Assembly (NCBI GenBank): GCA_964036045.1
Contig: OZ038381.1
Span: 62,496,242 to 62,560,241, forward strand
Length of the DNA: 64,000 nucleotides
Origin: Eutreptiella sp. 'Long Island Sound 2002'
Lineage: Eukaryota; Euglenozoa; Euglenophyceae; Eutreptiales; Eutreptiaceae
Direction of reading: 5' to 3'
Position numbers and translations under genes: made by a program. The notes under the pieces were generated by a model. That model did not search any database, was not told the DNA's origin, and saw only the letters and a program-made list of their open reading frames with translations. Of this stretch, positions 11,797 through 23,400 are shown in pieces; within the stretch, counting starts at the first letter, position 1, and each line of letters starts with the position of its first letter.

Positions 11797-12320
11797 TGGG
11801 CAGACGGTGCTTGTTATACTCCCCTGGTCACACAAGGCACTCTCTAGAAATATTGGAGGTGTATTATACAAGCAGTGTGGCCAGCGATTTATGGACGCTA
11901 TTGGCACCTTTACAGTGAGTTCCCCCACGCAAAGTATGTCTGCATAGCTGTTATTTTGAAGATTTTGCATCCGAAGAACGACATGCAGGGCGCACTTTTA
12001 GTTGGAAATTCGAATTTATAGTTAACTGTATGATCCGATTCATGTGGGATCACCCTCGGAGCATTTTCAAGCTTTGATGCCGAGCAGTGGGAGCAGATTG
12101 TGAAGTACTTGACAGGACCCAAGTCAAAAGTTAATGGGATTGGAGCAGTGGCCACAAAGACACAAAGAAATACAAACTGGAGATTGTTGTGGATGCACTC
12201 CAACAATGCAATTTTTCATCCGAGTGGACGTATGTTGCCTCATGTCTCATCTACGGAATCGGCGCACTGTCTGATGGTCAAGTGCTACTATGACGTGTTA
12301 CTTTTAGGGCGCGAGGCAAA
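11797..12320 (+). repeat. Repeat B, copy 2
   Basis: The direct copy of 10315-10837. It runs into a longer exon-like frame (12100-12444) that extends beyond the end of the duplication. This copy may therefore preserve the original context of B, while copy 1 was truncated at the A junction. Confidence 0.8.
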
Positions 12321-12959
12321 GCTGGAGAGAGCCAAGAAGCTGGTCACGTCACGTGCAGCAATCAAAAGCAAAGTTGGCACATGGCACCCTACTACACATG
12401 AGTCCTTCCGCAGTTGGGATGTTATACCCACCATCCCGTATTTGGTGTGACTAGAAGTGGATACCCTTTTGTTTGACACTAATGAAGCTGTTTGCAGAAT
12501 TGTCCGTGCATGCAGCCGGGTATTCAAAGTTGTGGCTTCTCAAAGTGGATGATGCTTGGTTTGAGAAGTTTGCTAAGGACATCGCACACAATAACAACCC
12601 ATGTCTCAAATTTTTCCAAGGCGGCACTATAGGGGGTGTGCCAAGGGATGTATTCGACCTTCCATATTGTGCTGCGTGTACCGCTTGCCATACGCGCAAT
12701 ATGTCGTTGTGGCAATGCGTCCGCAGATGTTTTGACGGACGTGCATCAGTACACTAATACACTTGTACTGCAAATAGCTTCATAGTGTGGCCTTGTGTCT
12801 ACAGATCCTTGTGGAGGTTACTAGAGATGACTCCGAGTCCATTTCCCTATGGATCGGCAAGTGTTTGCAGCGGAACGTCTTTGTGCTGGCAACGGGCACC
12901 CATTTGTACATTCGGAACTTCAAGGCAGAGTTGATGCGACTAGACTCAATGGACGGTTG
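12100..12959 (+). pseudogene. Decayed gene with three exon-like pieces, unknown function
   Basis: Piece 1 (12100-12444) encodes a protein-like frame with AAIKSKVGTWHPTTHESFRS and ends before a GT. A candidate intron, 12445-12497, has an internal CTAAT and ends in TTTGCAG. Piece 2 (about 12499-12757) encodes LWLLKVDDAWFEKFAKD and FQGGTIGGVPRDVFDLPYCA, with a CAACTACH cluster that could bind metal. It is out of phase with piece 1 under the simplest splice, which suggests a lesion or a different junction. Piece 3 (12805-12959) follows a GTGTCTACAG acceptor and encodes EVTRDDSESISLWIGK. No family is recognised. It could be an element-encoded protein or a host gene fragment. Confidence 0.35.
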
Positions 12960-13143
12960 ACAACATATTGAGAGTACAATCTATGATATGGGCAGTTCGC
13001 ACGCGGTGCGCATCATGAGCACCCATTCGCTGCCATCTACCAAGCGTGTTACATTTACCAAAAAAGTCCCCACCTCCCTTTTCTTTCGGCATCACGTTGT
13101 CCTAAGGGTGGTTATTTCCTTCGTAGTCCGGGCCTTGTGCCAT

Positions 13144-13561
13144 TCCACACGCGCATGCCCGATGACGTGGCGTGGTTGTCAACTTTTATGTTTGCGCTTG
13201 GCCTGCCAGCCGCACCTTTCCGTTCTTTGACCGAGTTTCTTTTTCCCGCTTCACTGGTCTACGTGCCGGCTTCAATGCCTTTCTACAAAGTGTTGCCAAC
13301 TACGTTAAAGACACTAACAGCCTTTACAAGGCTTACTCGGAGCAATGCAGTGTTGACATTTGTGATGGTAAGAAGCCTAAGGTACGGACAAGTGAACCCA
13401 AGGAGGTGGATGATGATGACAATGATTGGGAGGATGTGGGGATGGAAACACCATCCAACAAGAGGCTGCAGGCATCTCCAGCCGCCAATACCTCTGCCGC
13501 TCCTCGTCCTCCGAAGAAAGCGCCCTCAAAGCCCAAAAAAGCGCTCGGGAGTGCTCTTTGA
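13144..13561 (+). pseudogene. Frame with acidic then Lys/Pro-rich tail, one frameshift
   Basis: The N-terminal part reads MPDDVAWLSTFMFALGLPAA (ATG near 13155). A frameshift near 13225 is needed to continue into RVSFSRFTGLRAGFNAFLQ and onward to a stop at 13559-13561. The tail has an acidic cluster (EVDDDDNDWEDVG) followed by a basic, Pro-rich end (RPPKKAPSKPKKALG) typical of nuclear or nucleic-acid-binding proteins. No domain is recognised. It lies 180 bases after the previous decayed gene on the same strand and could be its C-terminal exon. Confidence 0.35.
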
Positions 13562-15350
13562 GCAAGGCCACCAAGGGTATTCAGGCCACGGAATAATTTA
13601 ATGTGCTGTATGTATTTTCTATTTGGCGTTTTGGCGACCAAAGAGCGAACCGCAAGACGCTCTGTTCGACCGAGAACAATCATTTGAAAGTGCCGTATAG
13701 CACTTTGTGCTTCGAGTTGTACCCCCCAAAGACTACCATTTATTTGTACTAGTCCTGTACTGTGCCTTGTTGTGTTCCGATGTGCAAGTGCCCACTCTTC
13801 TCTCACATCACAATTAGCCCAACAGTTTTTCAAGAGGCAACGGTTTCCAGTCCCATGTATGCTTCTGGTGCATCAAGAGTGATTTGGTAGATTTTCAAAA
13901 TATCCCTAAAAACATGCAATTTACATTATTGTTTTGAGCAGACCCCCCGCATGGCACTTTTTTTGGGAGTCCAAAATATGAGATGAAAAATTGCCTTTCT
14001 TAAACAGCTGGTTTGGAATTTACGACATAGCATTCTTTTTTGTCTCAGGGGTGGGCGGTTAGAGCCTCCTCAGACTGAGGTTCAACAAACAATGAACTCT
14101 GGAGTATTCTTTGATTCCACAATGGGAGGGGGGGGGGGGGGATGCGGAAACGTTGCAACAAAAAAGGCCGTGCCCAGTGCATCCGCTCAAGGATTGACTT
14201 AGGTAGCCCCAATTGCATGGTCCTAAAGCGCATGCCATGTGGTCTCACCCCAGCCCCAACCGGTGTGTCCTTTGGATCTTCAGCATCCTCCTCGTTCTTC
14301 TCACCCCCCTTGACATCACTTGTGTCCACCCCGTGCTTCTTATCCAATCCTTGGCCAAGGTTGACGCCTCTTACCCTCGGTAGTCTTCTACTAACCCCAC
14401 ATCCCAAAATTGGCTTTCATGTGTTGCATTCAAAGTTTCACCACTTCACCTCAGACCTTGGGGTTGTGAGCCGTGAAACAAAGGTTAAAAGCACACACTA
14501 GAGACAACAGGGGGCATTGTTGTATACCCCTAGATTGCTGCCGGTGCTTGATGTTTCCAAGATGACAAAAACGTGGTATTTCGGATTGGTGGACAATGGC
14601 CCTCTCACTGTCCGCGTGCAAGACTGTTGTGTTCTTCTTTGGTTCAAGCATTTTCCAAGCCATTCCCTAATAAAACTTAGACTACATCATCTCTTCCCAT
14701 CGCTTCAGTGAGCTCCTAGTTTTTGTTTCATCCTTGTCGTGCACCGCCTGCACACCCGCAACGGCATCGTCACCCGCCTAATAAACACATGTAAGGTCCT
14801 GCCACATCTTGTACGGTGCAGGTTGTACAAAGGTAACATGGTATGTGAGGCCCCGCGCATGCGGACAATACCGAAATATACATACCCATTGTCCTTCATC
14901 TTTTAGCCGGTGGGTGGTCACCAATGCACTTTCTTGTGATGCGCCAACAATGGCAATTTTGTGCTTTTGATAGGTCGCCGGTAACCCGCTTTGCTTATGG
15001 TCATCAATTGTTCATAGCTCGTCCTCTACTGCATCATGCAATGGCATCGGCTCTACATTTTGTGCGCTCCCCCAAACTTGACGAGCTACGCACGGGGAAC
15101 CCAAGGTGTCTCTGAGTTCAATATATCCGCATACCTTTGACTATGCCACTCACTTAGACTAAGACCACGCTCGTGTAGTTTTTGTCGCATTTTTTTCACG
15201 ACACCTATGCTGGTTTCACAGGAAGTACACCAACATTCATCATATGAAGAAACACTCCGCTTTTCTACATGACCACCCCTATACACATATGTTCTACGGA
15301 TAGGGGTGCAACATACTTTTATCTTTGCACATCAAAACACTCATCGTCCT
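13562..15350. other. No gene recognised
   Basis: Only short frames are present. A 14-base G run lies at 14128-14141. A minus-strand frame at 14045-14407 (120 codons, with an acidic GGEKNEEDAEDPKDTP stretch) has some protein character, but the poly-G tract sits inside it and no domain is recognised. Confidence 0.4.
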
Positions 15351-15379
15351 TGTAGGTGGGGATACCTCCATCACGTCCA

Positions 15380-16268
15380 CTAGTTCTTCCAACAGCTTGG
15401 GATCTTGCTTTTCGGCAAGCCCTTTTGCCTGTGGAATGTCGCGATGAGGTTGCCACGTGTTACGGGGTGGCCGACACATAGGTGTGTTATCCGTCGAGGT
15501 GGGGCTGGAGGACATCCCACCTGCGCCCCCGCGGCAGTGGTCGGTTGGAGCAGGGTCACGACTCTCTCTTCGGCAATAGCCTCGAGGTCCGCCTCCAGTT
15601 GCGGGTGGCCGTCCATTTCGCGGCGCAGTGCGGCTGCGAGGCGAGCAAGGAGTTTGAGTAGGAGGGATCGTGGGATACTGCCCAGCTTGGACAGAGTGTC
15701 ATCATAGAAGGGTCTCGTAATGGGCAATCGTCAGCCAGGCGCTTTCCTCGCCGGGTGGGGGGGGGCACCGGATGGTCGGTGCATCCTTGCCCCACACACC
15801 TACCTTGGTGCCCTGCACCATGTTGGCCGCGCGCAGCACGAGCTGAGGGGGAGCGGCTAGGGGAGGAGGGAGGATATGTCCCCCTGCCACCCCTAGTGGG
15901 GCCCTTGGGTTTCCCGCATCCACTCCGTGGTGTGCTCGTCCCATGGGTGCTCGGGGCCTGCCCCGCGGACAGCCGTAGGCCGCGGCCGGCTGTGTGGTCC
16001 CCACCCGTTCAGTCGGACGGCGGCGTCTTGCTCCGCTCGCGTTTCTAGGGGTCGTCTTGCGGCCCACCAGCGATCCCATGCCCACGCCCACTCTGCGCCT
16101 ATTATGCGCGTCTCCCATGCAGTCATCGTGCTGCGCGCGATGATCCACGGCGGGAAGAGGGCGCTCTAGAAGTGCCTCGAGAATCCCACTGAGAGGGTCC
16201 TGGTAGGGGTGGGGGTCCTCGCGGCGGGGGCATTTTAGTGTGCCATTCACCAGGCGGAGGCTGGCCAC
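15380..16268 (-). pseudogene. GC-rich minus-strand block, possible second half of a LINE-type tail
   Basis: Frames on the minus strand are long but broken. One carries TAWETRIIGAEWAWAWDRWW and a second carries a helical segment LLLKLLARLAAALRREMDG. The high GC content sets the block off from the adjacent Penelope-like element at 16.3 kb. The block at 19.6-20.4 kb has the same strand, composition and style, so both may be parts of one LINE-like coding region split by insertion. No catalytic motif is visible in this block, so the LINE assignment rests on that comparison. Confidence 0.3.
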
Positions 16269-16313
16269 AAAGTCCCTGCCCGGCCTAGCGGGGAGGGGAG
16301 CAGATCCCTAATT

Positions 16314-16922
16314 GTGATTGCTTCCCTGATTGTCAACGACACTGGGTGTGGAGCACATTGCACGTTACCCCTTTTTCTGATTTCACGTTTTAGTTGTATA
16401 GCAGCCGGGGTATTTCAGCAGGTGATGTGGTATCTGCACACGACACGTGATGTGTTATTTGCAACCACAAGTTTGCAGCGTTTACGAGTTCATGCACTGT
16501 TCAAAAACCAGAACAAAGGTTGGAGCAGCCTACGGGCAGCTTCTGATTACCAACAACTGCTTTGTAATGCATACACACGTGCCATCACGGCTGCCGAAAG
16601 GGACAGCAACCTGGGTAGATGGGCTGAATTATTGGAGTTTCGTATCACTCATCTTCCCTACCAAAAAAACCCCTTACTATGGATGATCCGGGCATGCTCA
16701 CACATACATCAGTGGTCGTTAGCTACGCATGTTTACGGACATATAATATATGTTGTATTCCATGTACACTTGTTTTGCCTTTACATTGGACGTACTAAAG
16801 GGGCCCTGATCACTCGGCTACGGAAACAATGGACCGCTGCAAGAAATGGCTCCGAGGACAGCCCTTTTTATAGCCTGCTGTGTCGCACAGGAATACAGGA
16901 CTGGACTATTGCCCCATTGTAA
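16314..16922 (+). pseudogene. N-terminal GIY-YIG endonuclease part of a Penelope-like retroelement
   Basis: A 202-codon frame with HIIYVV (degenerate GIY), then FCLYIGRTKGALITRLRKQW at about 16773-16832, then SPFYSLL. This is the core arrangement of a GIY-YIG nuclease, with the Tyr-Ile-Gly and the following Arg in place. GIY-YIG enzymes nick DNA. In Penelope-like elements they open the target for reverse transcription. The frame ends in two stops at 16920, where the reading must shift to the +1 frame that carries the linker and RT. The preceding 150 residues are element-specific. The order endonuclease then RT matches the permuted Naiad/Chlamys clade rather than canonical Penelope elements. 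Confidence 0.7.
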
Positions 16923-19152
16923 TAGACAAATTGTGAAACGACTGCATGTTTTTTGGAAACAGCTTGGTGGTCTAGGTGGCAGAGATGCGCCCGGAATGCA
17001 TGCGCGCCGGCTGTACCTGCATCACACGATACACAAACACCCCGCCACAGTACACAAAACGGCTGGCTACCGTGTTACGTCGCTTGCACACAGCGCTATC
17101 GACAGAGACTGTGCACAGTGTCACTTTCTCCAAAAGGAAGCTGCTGCCATTTGTTACGGAATGAACATCCCTTATGTGCCTGCACCCGTTGTAAAAGTGC
17201 CAGACCTGACTGGGCCTTAGTGTGCTGTCATTGGTTCTGTCATCCACAGTCTAATTAAGAATGTACCTGTCCCACGATGGCATAAACAAGCTATTAGGGT
17301 CTCCATTCGTGTGGTACCGACGGTGCCTCACTCGTTACGTAAAGTGGTAGAAAAGCAGGAGAATGCCTTGGCTTGGGCTGAAGAACCCCCGGAATGTTGT
17401 TGCAACAGTCGGTACAGGCATTTATGGTAGAGTGCAAGAAATATCACAATTCTTGATGGCCATTTTGCGTTACTTCCGGTTACTATATATCAGCATGACA
17501 ATATTCTGCGGTCAGGTGACCCGTTGCCGCAGCATGGGCGGAAGTCTCGGTGTGAAGCAGTGACAGACTTAGAAAGGTTGGCTCGTAGTCCGTAAACTGA
17601 GCACCCACCCTGGCGGTCCGCTCTACCCCTTGATCTATTCGGTGAATCTTGGTCCGATCTCAAACGTCTGTGCCAGTTGGTGGAAAACCTCTGTTTTGTG
17701 GCCTATGTGAGAATGGTGGATAGACACTTGTCAGCCATGTGGGCATTTTGCAGGCGTTGGGCGTGGGATGAGCACATAAGATTTGTAAAGGATGAGGGGT
17801 ATGAACCCGTTGATAAATTAGTGCCTCAGGGGTCCAGGCCACTGAAAGAGAGGGTGTCAGAACATGGCTGGAAGGCGGGGACAAATGCACGCATTGCCCT
17901 GATGTACCTTTTCGGGAAAGCCAAATCGCTGTGACTACCAGGTATGCTCTGAAGACCAATAGCGGCGGCCAGCAGGCCTTTTGTCAGTGGGAACACAATG
18001 CGCACTGCAGCGCGTGCTTTTACCTGCTTTTTGAGATGTTTATGCACCGAAGTGACAGCAGCTATTTTGGCCCTGCGAATTTCTGATATAGGCCCTTGGT
18101 TGAATGACTTAAGTCAGTGGGGAGCAACTTGTATTGGCGAGACGGACTGCAAGGAGCAGTTTAACCGCATTAAGCCAAGCACTACTTTGGCGGAGATTCG
18201 GGAGGTGTCTCAATTTTTATAATAGAAGCGTCCTTGGGGGAGCACAAACATTGTTTGGAGCATACACCGTGATTGCAAGGCATTGGATAGGGCAGGAAGG
18301 GCAGCGTCAGCCTTATTCTGGCACCTGAGCTACGAGGAACTGGAGAGTATGGTACGTTTTTCTTTAGCCGAAGACAATGTTGTCTGGTGTGCTGGGTCGC
18401 TATGGAAAAGGAGTGGTGCGATACCTATGGGGGGCTCCTTCAGTGCGCAGTGCGCAGACCTGCGTAGCATCTGGGCTATGAAGAAATATATTCATACCAT
18501 GAAACAGTTTGGGAAACTTGTGAGAGCAGCTCCATTCCCATTGTGGGAGACCCCAGCAGGCAATGTGGTATCACTTTCCCAATTCAGGGACAATGTGAAC
18601 GTTGCTGCCAAAGGACCCACAGCACCACAGGAAATGTCCCGAGTGTGTTCAGCGTTGAGCGACTGTTGGGGACTGCCTGTATTATGTGACTGTTTGAGTA
18701 AGAGTGATGTGTGCACGGGCGTACGCATGTGTCAGCGACTTCGCATTTTAGGGCTGACCGTCCATGTCGGCGAGACTGTGGTATGTTCCTCCAACCCCTC
18801 CGCACTGAACAACGAATGGATTTTGAAGTGGGGGCCGAGCTTGCACAGCTCGAGGGCCATGAATGCAGCCAGCCTAGGCAATATATTCAGCGGTTCACTA
18901 ATAAATTCAATGCCTTTTCAAATTTCTTGGTGTTGCTTTCAATTGAGCGTGTCCAGTGGGATGCAGCTTGCATTTCTCTGTGGGCACTCAGCGTCAGTAA
19001 TCCTAAGGGCCATGAAAGCGGCGGAGCATGAATGTTGCAGCCGCTCAGCGTGGTGTGTTGAAGCCTCGATAGCGTGGGCTGTAATACAGGGAAGAAACTT
19101 GCCCACATCACCACGAAACACATGTAGTTTACTACAGAGATGGCTGAAATAG
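16846..19152 (+). pseudogene. CxC linker and reverse transcriptase of the Penelope-like element
   Basis: One frame runs 2.3 kb with seven in-frame stops (17218, 17428, 17593, 17932, 17950, 18220, 18223) and no frameshift. In order it shows PPECCCNSR at about 17386-17412, matching the CxC linker known between endonuclease and RT in N-terminal-endonuclease Penelope-like elements. RPI follows at 17953-17961 (fingers), GETDCKEQFNRIKP at about 18136-18177 (motif A, Asp at 18145), IPMGGSFSAQCADL from 18421 (motif B) and SQFRDNV at about 18577-18597 in the motif C position. CDC and LRILGLTVHVG follow, then a final TAG at 19150. Motif C has DN instead of the usual DD. The element would copy its RNA at a nicked site; this copy is dead. 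Confidence 0.7.
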
Positions 19153-19610
19153 AAAGCCTATTGGTCTGATATGAAGTATGCCTGTTGGCATGTGCCACAT
19201 GAGGGCCCCTGCAGTGAACATTCTGCTGCATGGAACAGTGATTATTACATGTCATCGCATATATAACTAAAGACAGTGTTCGTGATACCAAATGGCGGGG
19301 GAGGGGGGGTCAGATTCACCTGATGGATAACAGCTTTTAGATGGTCATGCTATGCGTTTGTAACTGTTGCTTGGCGGGTATGACTACCGCTACACAGTGG
19401 CAGGGTTGAATCCAGCAGTGCATGCCGTGTGCATTTCGACATGAAGCCTGTGTAAAGGAAAGAGCACGGTGTCACTGGACACTGTGTTCTCTGTAGGTGG
19501 GCGTTCGCCGCTGGACTTCATTACATTACCTGGACTGAGTACTGCCACACTTCCAACTCTCATTTCAGACCAAAAGGCGCCTATGGTACCATTGATGAGG
19601 ACTTTTTTTG
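19153..19610. other. Tail region after the Penelope-like RT
   Basis: No coding frame of note. A G-rich run lies near 19300. The stretch probably contains the 3' untranslated part of the element and its junction with the GC-rich minus-strand block beginning near 19.6 kb. No poly-A tail, obvious target duplication or hammerhead-like core was identified by eye. Confidence 0.35.
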
Positions 19611-19612
19611 TG

Positions 19613-20406
19613 CTAACGTGTGCTTGCTGTGGTGACTAGCACACTACACGACCCCAAACGGTGGGCAGTCGCCATCTGCCGCTGTGAGCCACTAGTGCAC
19701 TCGCGCCGCCGCTGTGTGGCGTGCAGAGGAGCTGCTCCAACCTGTGGTTGCGCAGCTCCCATGCGGCGTCCCCCAGTTGGAGCATGTGTTGGAGGAAAAC
19801 GTCCACGGAGGCTTCTCCAGGGGGGTGGTAGCGGGCGATCGTGCGGAACTGCCCCACCGCGGCTTCGGGGACCAGCCCTGGTTAGAAAACCTCCGTCCAC
19901 TCCGCCCCGACGGAACGCACAGTGCCTTGTCGCCGGGCGGGAGGCGTCGGGCCGCCTCTTGTACTGTCTGGCGGTAGTGCGCCCATAGCAGCCGCGAGTG
20001 GGAGCAACCCACGTGCATGTGTACCGGGCTCCGATCCGCCGCAGAAAAGGCACGGTTGGGGGAGGATGGACACTCCCAAAAGTTGCTCTTTCCGGGTGCG
20101 GAGGCTGCGCTATAATGGCATGCGGCCATCCCGGGCTTGGAGCGCGCGATGATTGGTGGTTGTCGCGATGAGGTCCCGAGCATGGACGAAGTCTGTGGCG
20201 TGGGCCATCCCCAGGGGTGTGTGCTCCCGGTGCATCAGCGTCTGGTGGCGCTGCGCCCTCTGGGCCACTTCGCCAAGCGACCGCATTGTGGGCGGCCGCA
20301 CCTGAAGGTGTCTGTCATCGCCGGTGACAATAAACTGGGAATGGCTGGGGCCCGGTGGCATTTTTTGTACGACGGAGGCTTGCGTCTTTGTTTTTTGGGA
20401 GTTCAC
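19613..20406 (-). pseudogene. LINE-type retrotransposon C-terminal fragment with zinc-finger tail
   Basis: Read on the minus strand, a frame beginning near 20406 gives HARDLIATTTNHRALQARDG. After a frame change it gives CLFCGGSEPGTH and then, in the neighbouring frame, VHMHVGCSHSRLLWAHYRQ. Together these form a C-x2-C ... H-x4-C cluster followed by a helix, the arrangement seen after the RT domain of many LINE elements (zf-RVT-like). Further frames give FLQHMLQLGDAAWELRNHRL, a typical C-terminal helix. At least two frameshifts are present. The upstream RT is absent. The GC content is clearly higher than in the neighbouring Penelope-like element. Confidence 0.45.
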
Positions 20407-20409
20407 GTG

Positions 20410-23400
20410 CTTAAGGTGTACTTAGACGTGCTTCGCATCGGGCCTGAGGGGCTCTGCTATTATTTCACATGGAATTGTAGCGATTGGGTTGCCAATAATA
20501 CCTAAATAGGGGTGGTGCCTAGAAGTGCCGCTACTATTGAAGCATGCGCAGGAACTTTGGGCATCGGACAATAAAAATCTTCTTTTTTGTTCATGGAGTG
20601 CGCCATGTCCCGCGCATTACAACATAGAATCGAGTCTTCGCCGGACATTGCATATGGTTTCTAATTCTCTGTCCTCTCGCCGTGCATTGTGCCCGACCTC
20701 GTGTTGTTTAGGAAGCGGTTGCCGGGCTAGAGCAATCAACACTAATGCAAACACTTGCTTCTAGTGCGAAGATCCGCTTGCAACCAAAACAAAGGGATGG
20801 AAGGGGGTTAATCCTCTCAGGGCCCGATGTGCCTATGTTGTGGTTGTTGGTTTTGCTCCCCACTAAACCGGAGGAATGTGGACTCAGTTCTTTTTCATGT
20901 AGGATTTCACCCTTTGACACATAAACGTAACAAGGGTAGTTGGTATTTTGCAAACAATCACCCTTGTAATCGCTTTGACAACATTGGTGAGCTGACACAC
21001 ATTATCCAGGTCCTCAATGGGCAGAGCACTTTTGTTCTTTCCCTTTTTGTAACGAGGGTAGAAAACAAGCTCTCACGAAATTCTTGTGCAAAAGCTTCTT
21101 GGGGCAAAGTTGTGTGCCATATGGTGTGACATAGCAGGGAAGATGCAACTATATATTCATCTTTTATCTGTGTCTAATCCAGGTTCAGGGGTGATAACAA
21201 ACACATCACAAGCGCAGAAGCCTCGTGCGCAAAAGCGCATGTATTTGTTGCAGCCAGCTGCAGTTTCGCACAAGGTATCTGAGGTAAGGGAAACACGGCC
21301 AATATTGCATCAAGAAAATGAGAACACCTCTACAAAGTTTGTGCCTAATCCGCTGGGTCCCCCCCTAGTGACACAACACCTCTAACTATGTGCCGTTGCG
21401 TTTTAGATGCGGTACGTGTATTTCCCATACCAAAAAGGAGCGCGCCAATTGGTGTCTCTATCATTACACTTTTTGATTCATTGTTATTGTGTCTTTGGTT
21501 TGGGACGACCCCCTCCCAAGAAAACTCGCCAAGGGCCAAAAAGAGCGGAAAAATTGCGTTGCACAAAGTTTACATGCGTGCCAAAAACAATATAGCAGGG
21601 GATGGCACCGTTGGAAATCACGAAGATTGTAGTGAGCCGTATTACACCGTAAAGCAATTTCCAAATGTGGTAGTGAATATTTTTGGCACCCAAGAATAGT
21701 GAAACACGGCAGGTGTGGGTGGCCACATCGCCAATGGATTGCAATAAGCTGCACAACAAAGTGTTGCCCCTTACCTTCTCCTTCGTCGGACAGAGGGGGC
21801 GACACTGTGGCCGTTGGGCTGGACGAAGAGCATTGAGCGGTGCTATGATGTTGTATACCAAGGGACGGACATTCCCAACATGCAAGTCACGCAAAATATG
21901 CTCCAAACAACTTTCCGTATTGGTGAATATGCGTGCAAGAAAAGCAATTCGGTGCTGTCGTTGCTCCATTTTGGGATTCCCCTGCCGGTCGCACGGTGCA
22001 TCATATGTGAGCAAGACCACCATGGCTGTGGCGTTTGATTAGCGGTCAAGTGTCACGATTAGTGGTAAATTGTTTCTTTTTCGAGTTGCCCATCCACAGT
22101 AGAACATATTACTAGTACGTCCTCTCCGAAGTTGTCTAAAATTTGATTGCTGCCCTTTGTGTTGCAACCTTTTATGTTGCTGCCCTATCTTTTGTGGAGG
22201 GTGCATTATAGTGAGCTAATCATGACGTCATTAAAGGTGTTTGTACCCTACCACCTTTGGTAGCCGGTACCGATTTATGTTTTAACAAAGCGCGTCACGG
22301 CATGGTGGCGCAAAAGGAAGTATGGGCGCCCAATTTGCTCCTTCGAAACCTCGAACCACGTTTTCCCCTCGGAGGCAATTTCTTTTTCAATGATGTTGCG
22401 TGTTTGCTATTTTATGCGCATTCGCAAAAAAAAACACAAGAAGGAGAACTATCCCTTTGTCGCCCTTTTTAATTGCATAATTCTATGTAGAGTGGTAGGC
22501 TCTTTTGGACAAACTGCTTGAAACACACCGGACGTTGCTGCCATTTTCTTCTCCAAATCATGCATCAAACAGTGTTTCCGCGGCAGCCTTTTTGTTGGAA
22601 CAAAAATTGCGGATGTCATTTCCCCCTGCATTTGCAATCAAATTTTGCGAAAAGGAAGTGCTTCTTCAAGCATGTGTGGTGTTCCTTTATTTTGTGCACA
22701 CATCTTGTAACATGAAATCCTCTTGTCGCGCGTCTTGTAGTCTATTAGCAGTAATTGTCCCTTGGCCCATATTGTGCTAGTTACTAAGTGCTTCGCAATC
22801 TCGCTCAAAAGCGGGTACAAATCTTTTGGTCGGTGAAGTTTGCGGTTACTGGAGATGGTGGCGGTGATGTGGCTCTAGTTGTACGGTTCTGCAAATGTGA
22901 TAGGGAATTTTGATGTTGTGTAATTGTCGGAGTTGGTCATTTTTATTCATTCTTGCTATTTGTCCTCATTTTATGCGCGAGGCGTCTTACGATTCGATGT
23001 TTCGACTGAACGATTCCACATGCAACGCCTCGCGCATAGGATCCCCTTTTCATGGATATTACGGCATCTCAATGGCAACGAACGGTCCGAGCATTTCAGA
23101 CCTCAAGCAGCCAACTTTGTTTTCCACAAAGGACGGGTTTTTGCGGTTGGTATGGTTTGCACGTCGCCAAGCATTGCAATTAAGTATCCTGTATTCTTGG
23201 CATCCATCGACGGATGCACTTTCTAGGTCCCCGAAGAAATATGAGGCTACACGATACTAGTGGTTGTGCGGCATTCCGGTACAAGAGATTGGCAATAACT
23301 AGTGTGGCTTGGGTCCGGAGGGACGAAAGAACCGGCAGGAGATTGTCTTGTAGGGGCAGAAACAGGGTTGTGGACGCTGGTATACCGCCACGGGGATGGT

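Noticed and set aside
16846-19152. Stop-codon reassignment to explain in-frame stops in the RT frame
   Set aside because: All three stop codons occur in the frame, and the large ORF at 1-2294 and other frames end at ordinary stops. Decay is simpler.
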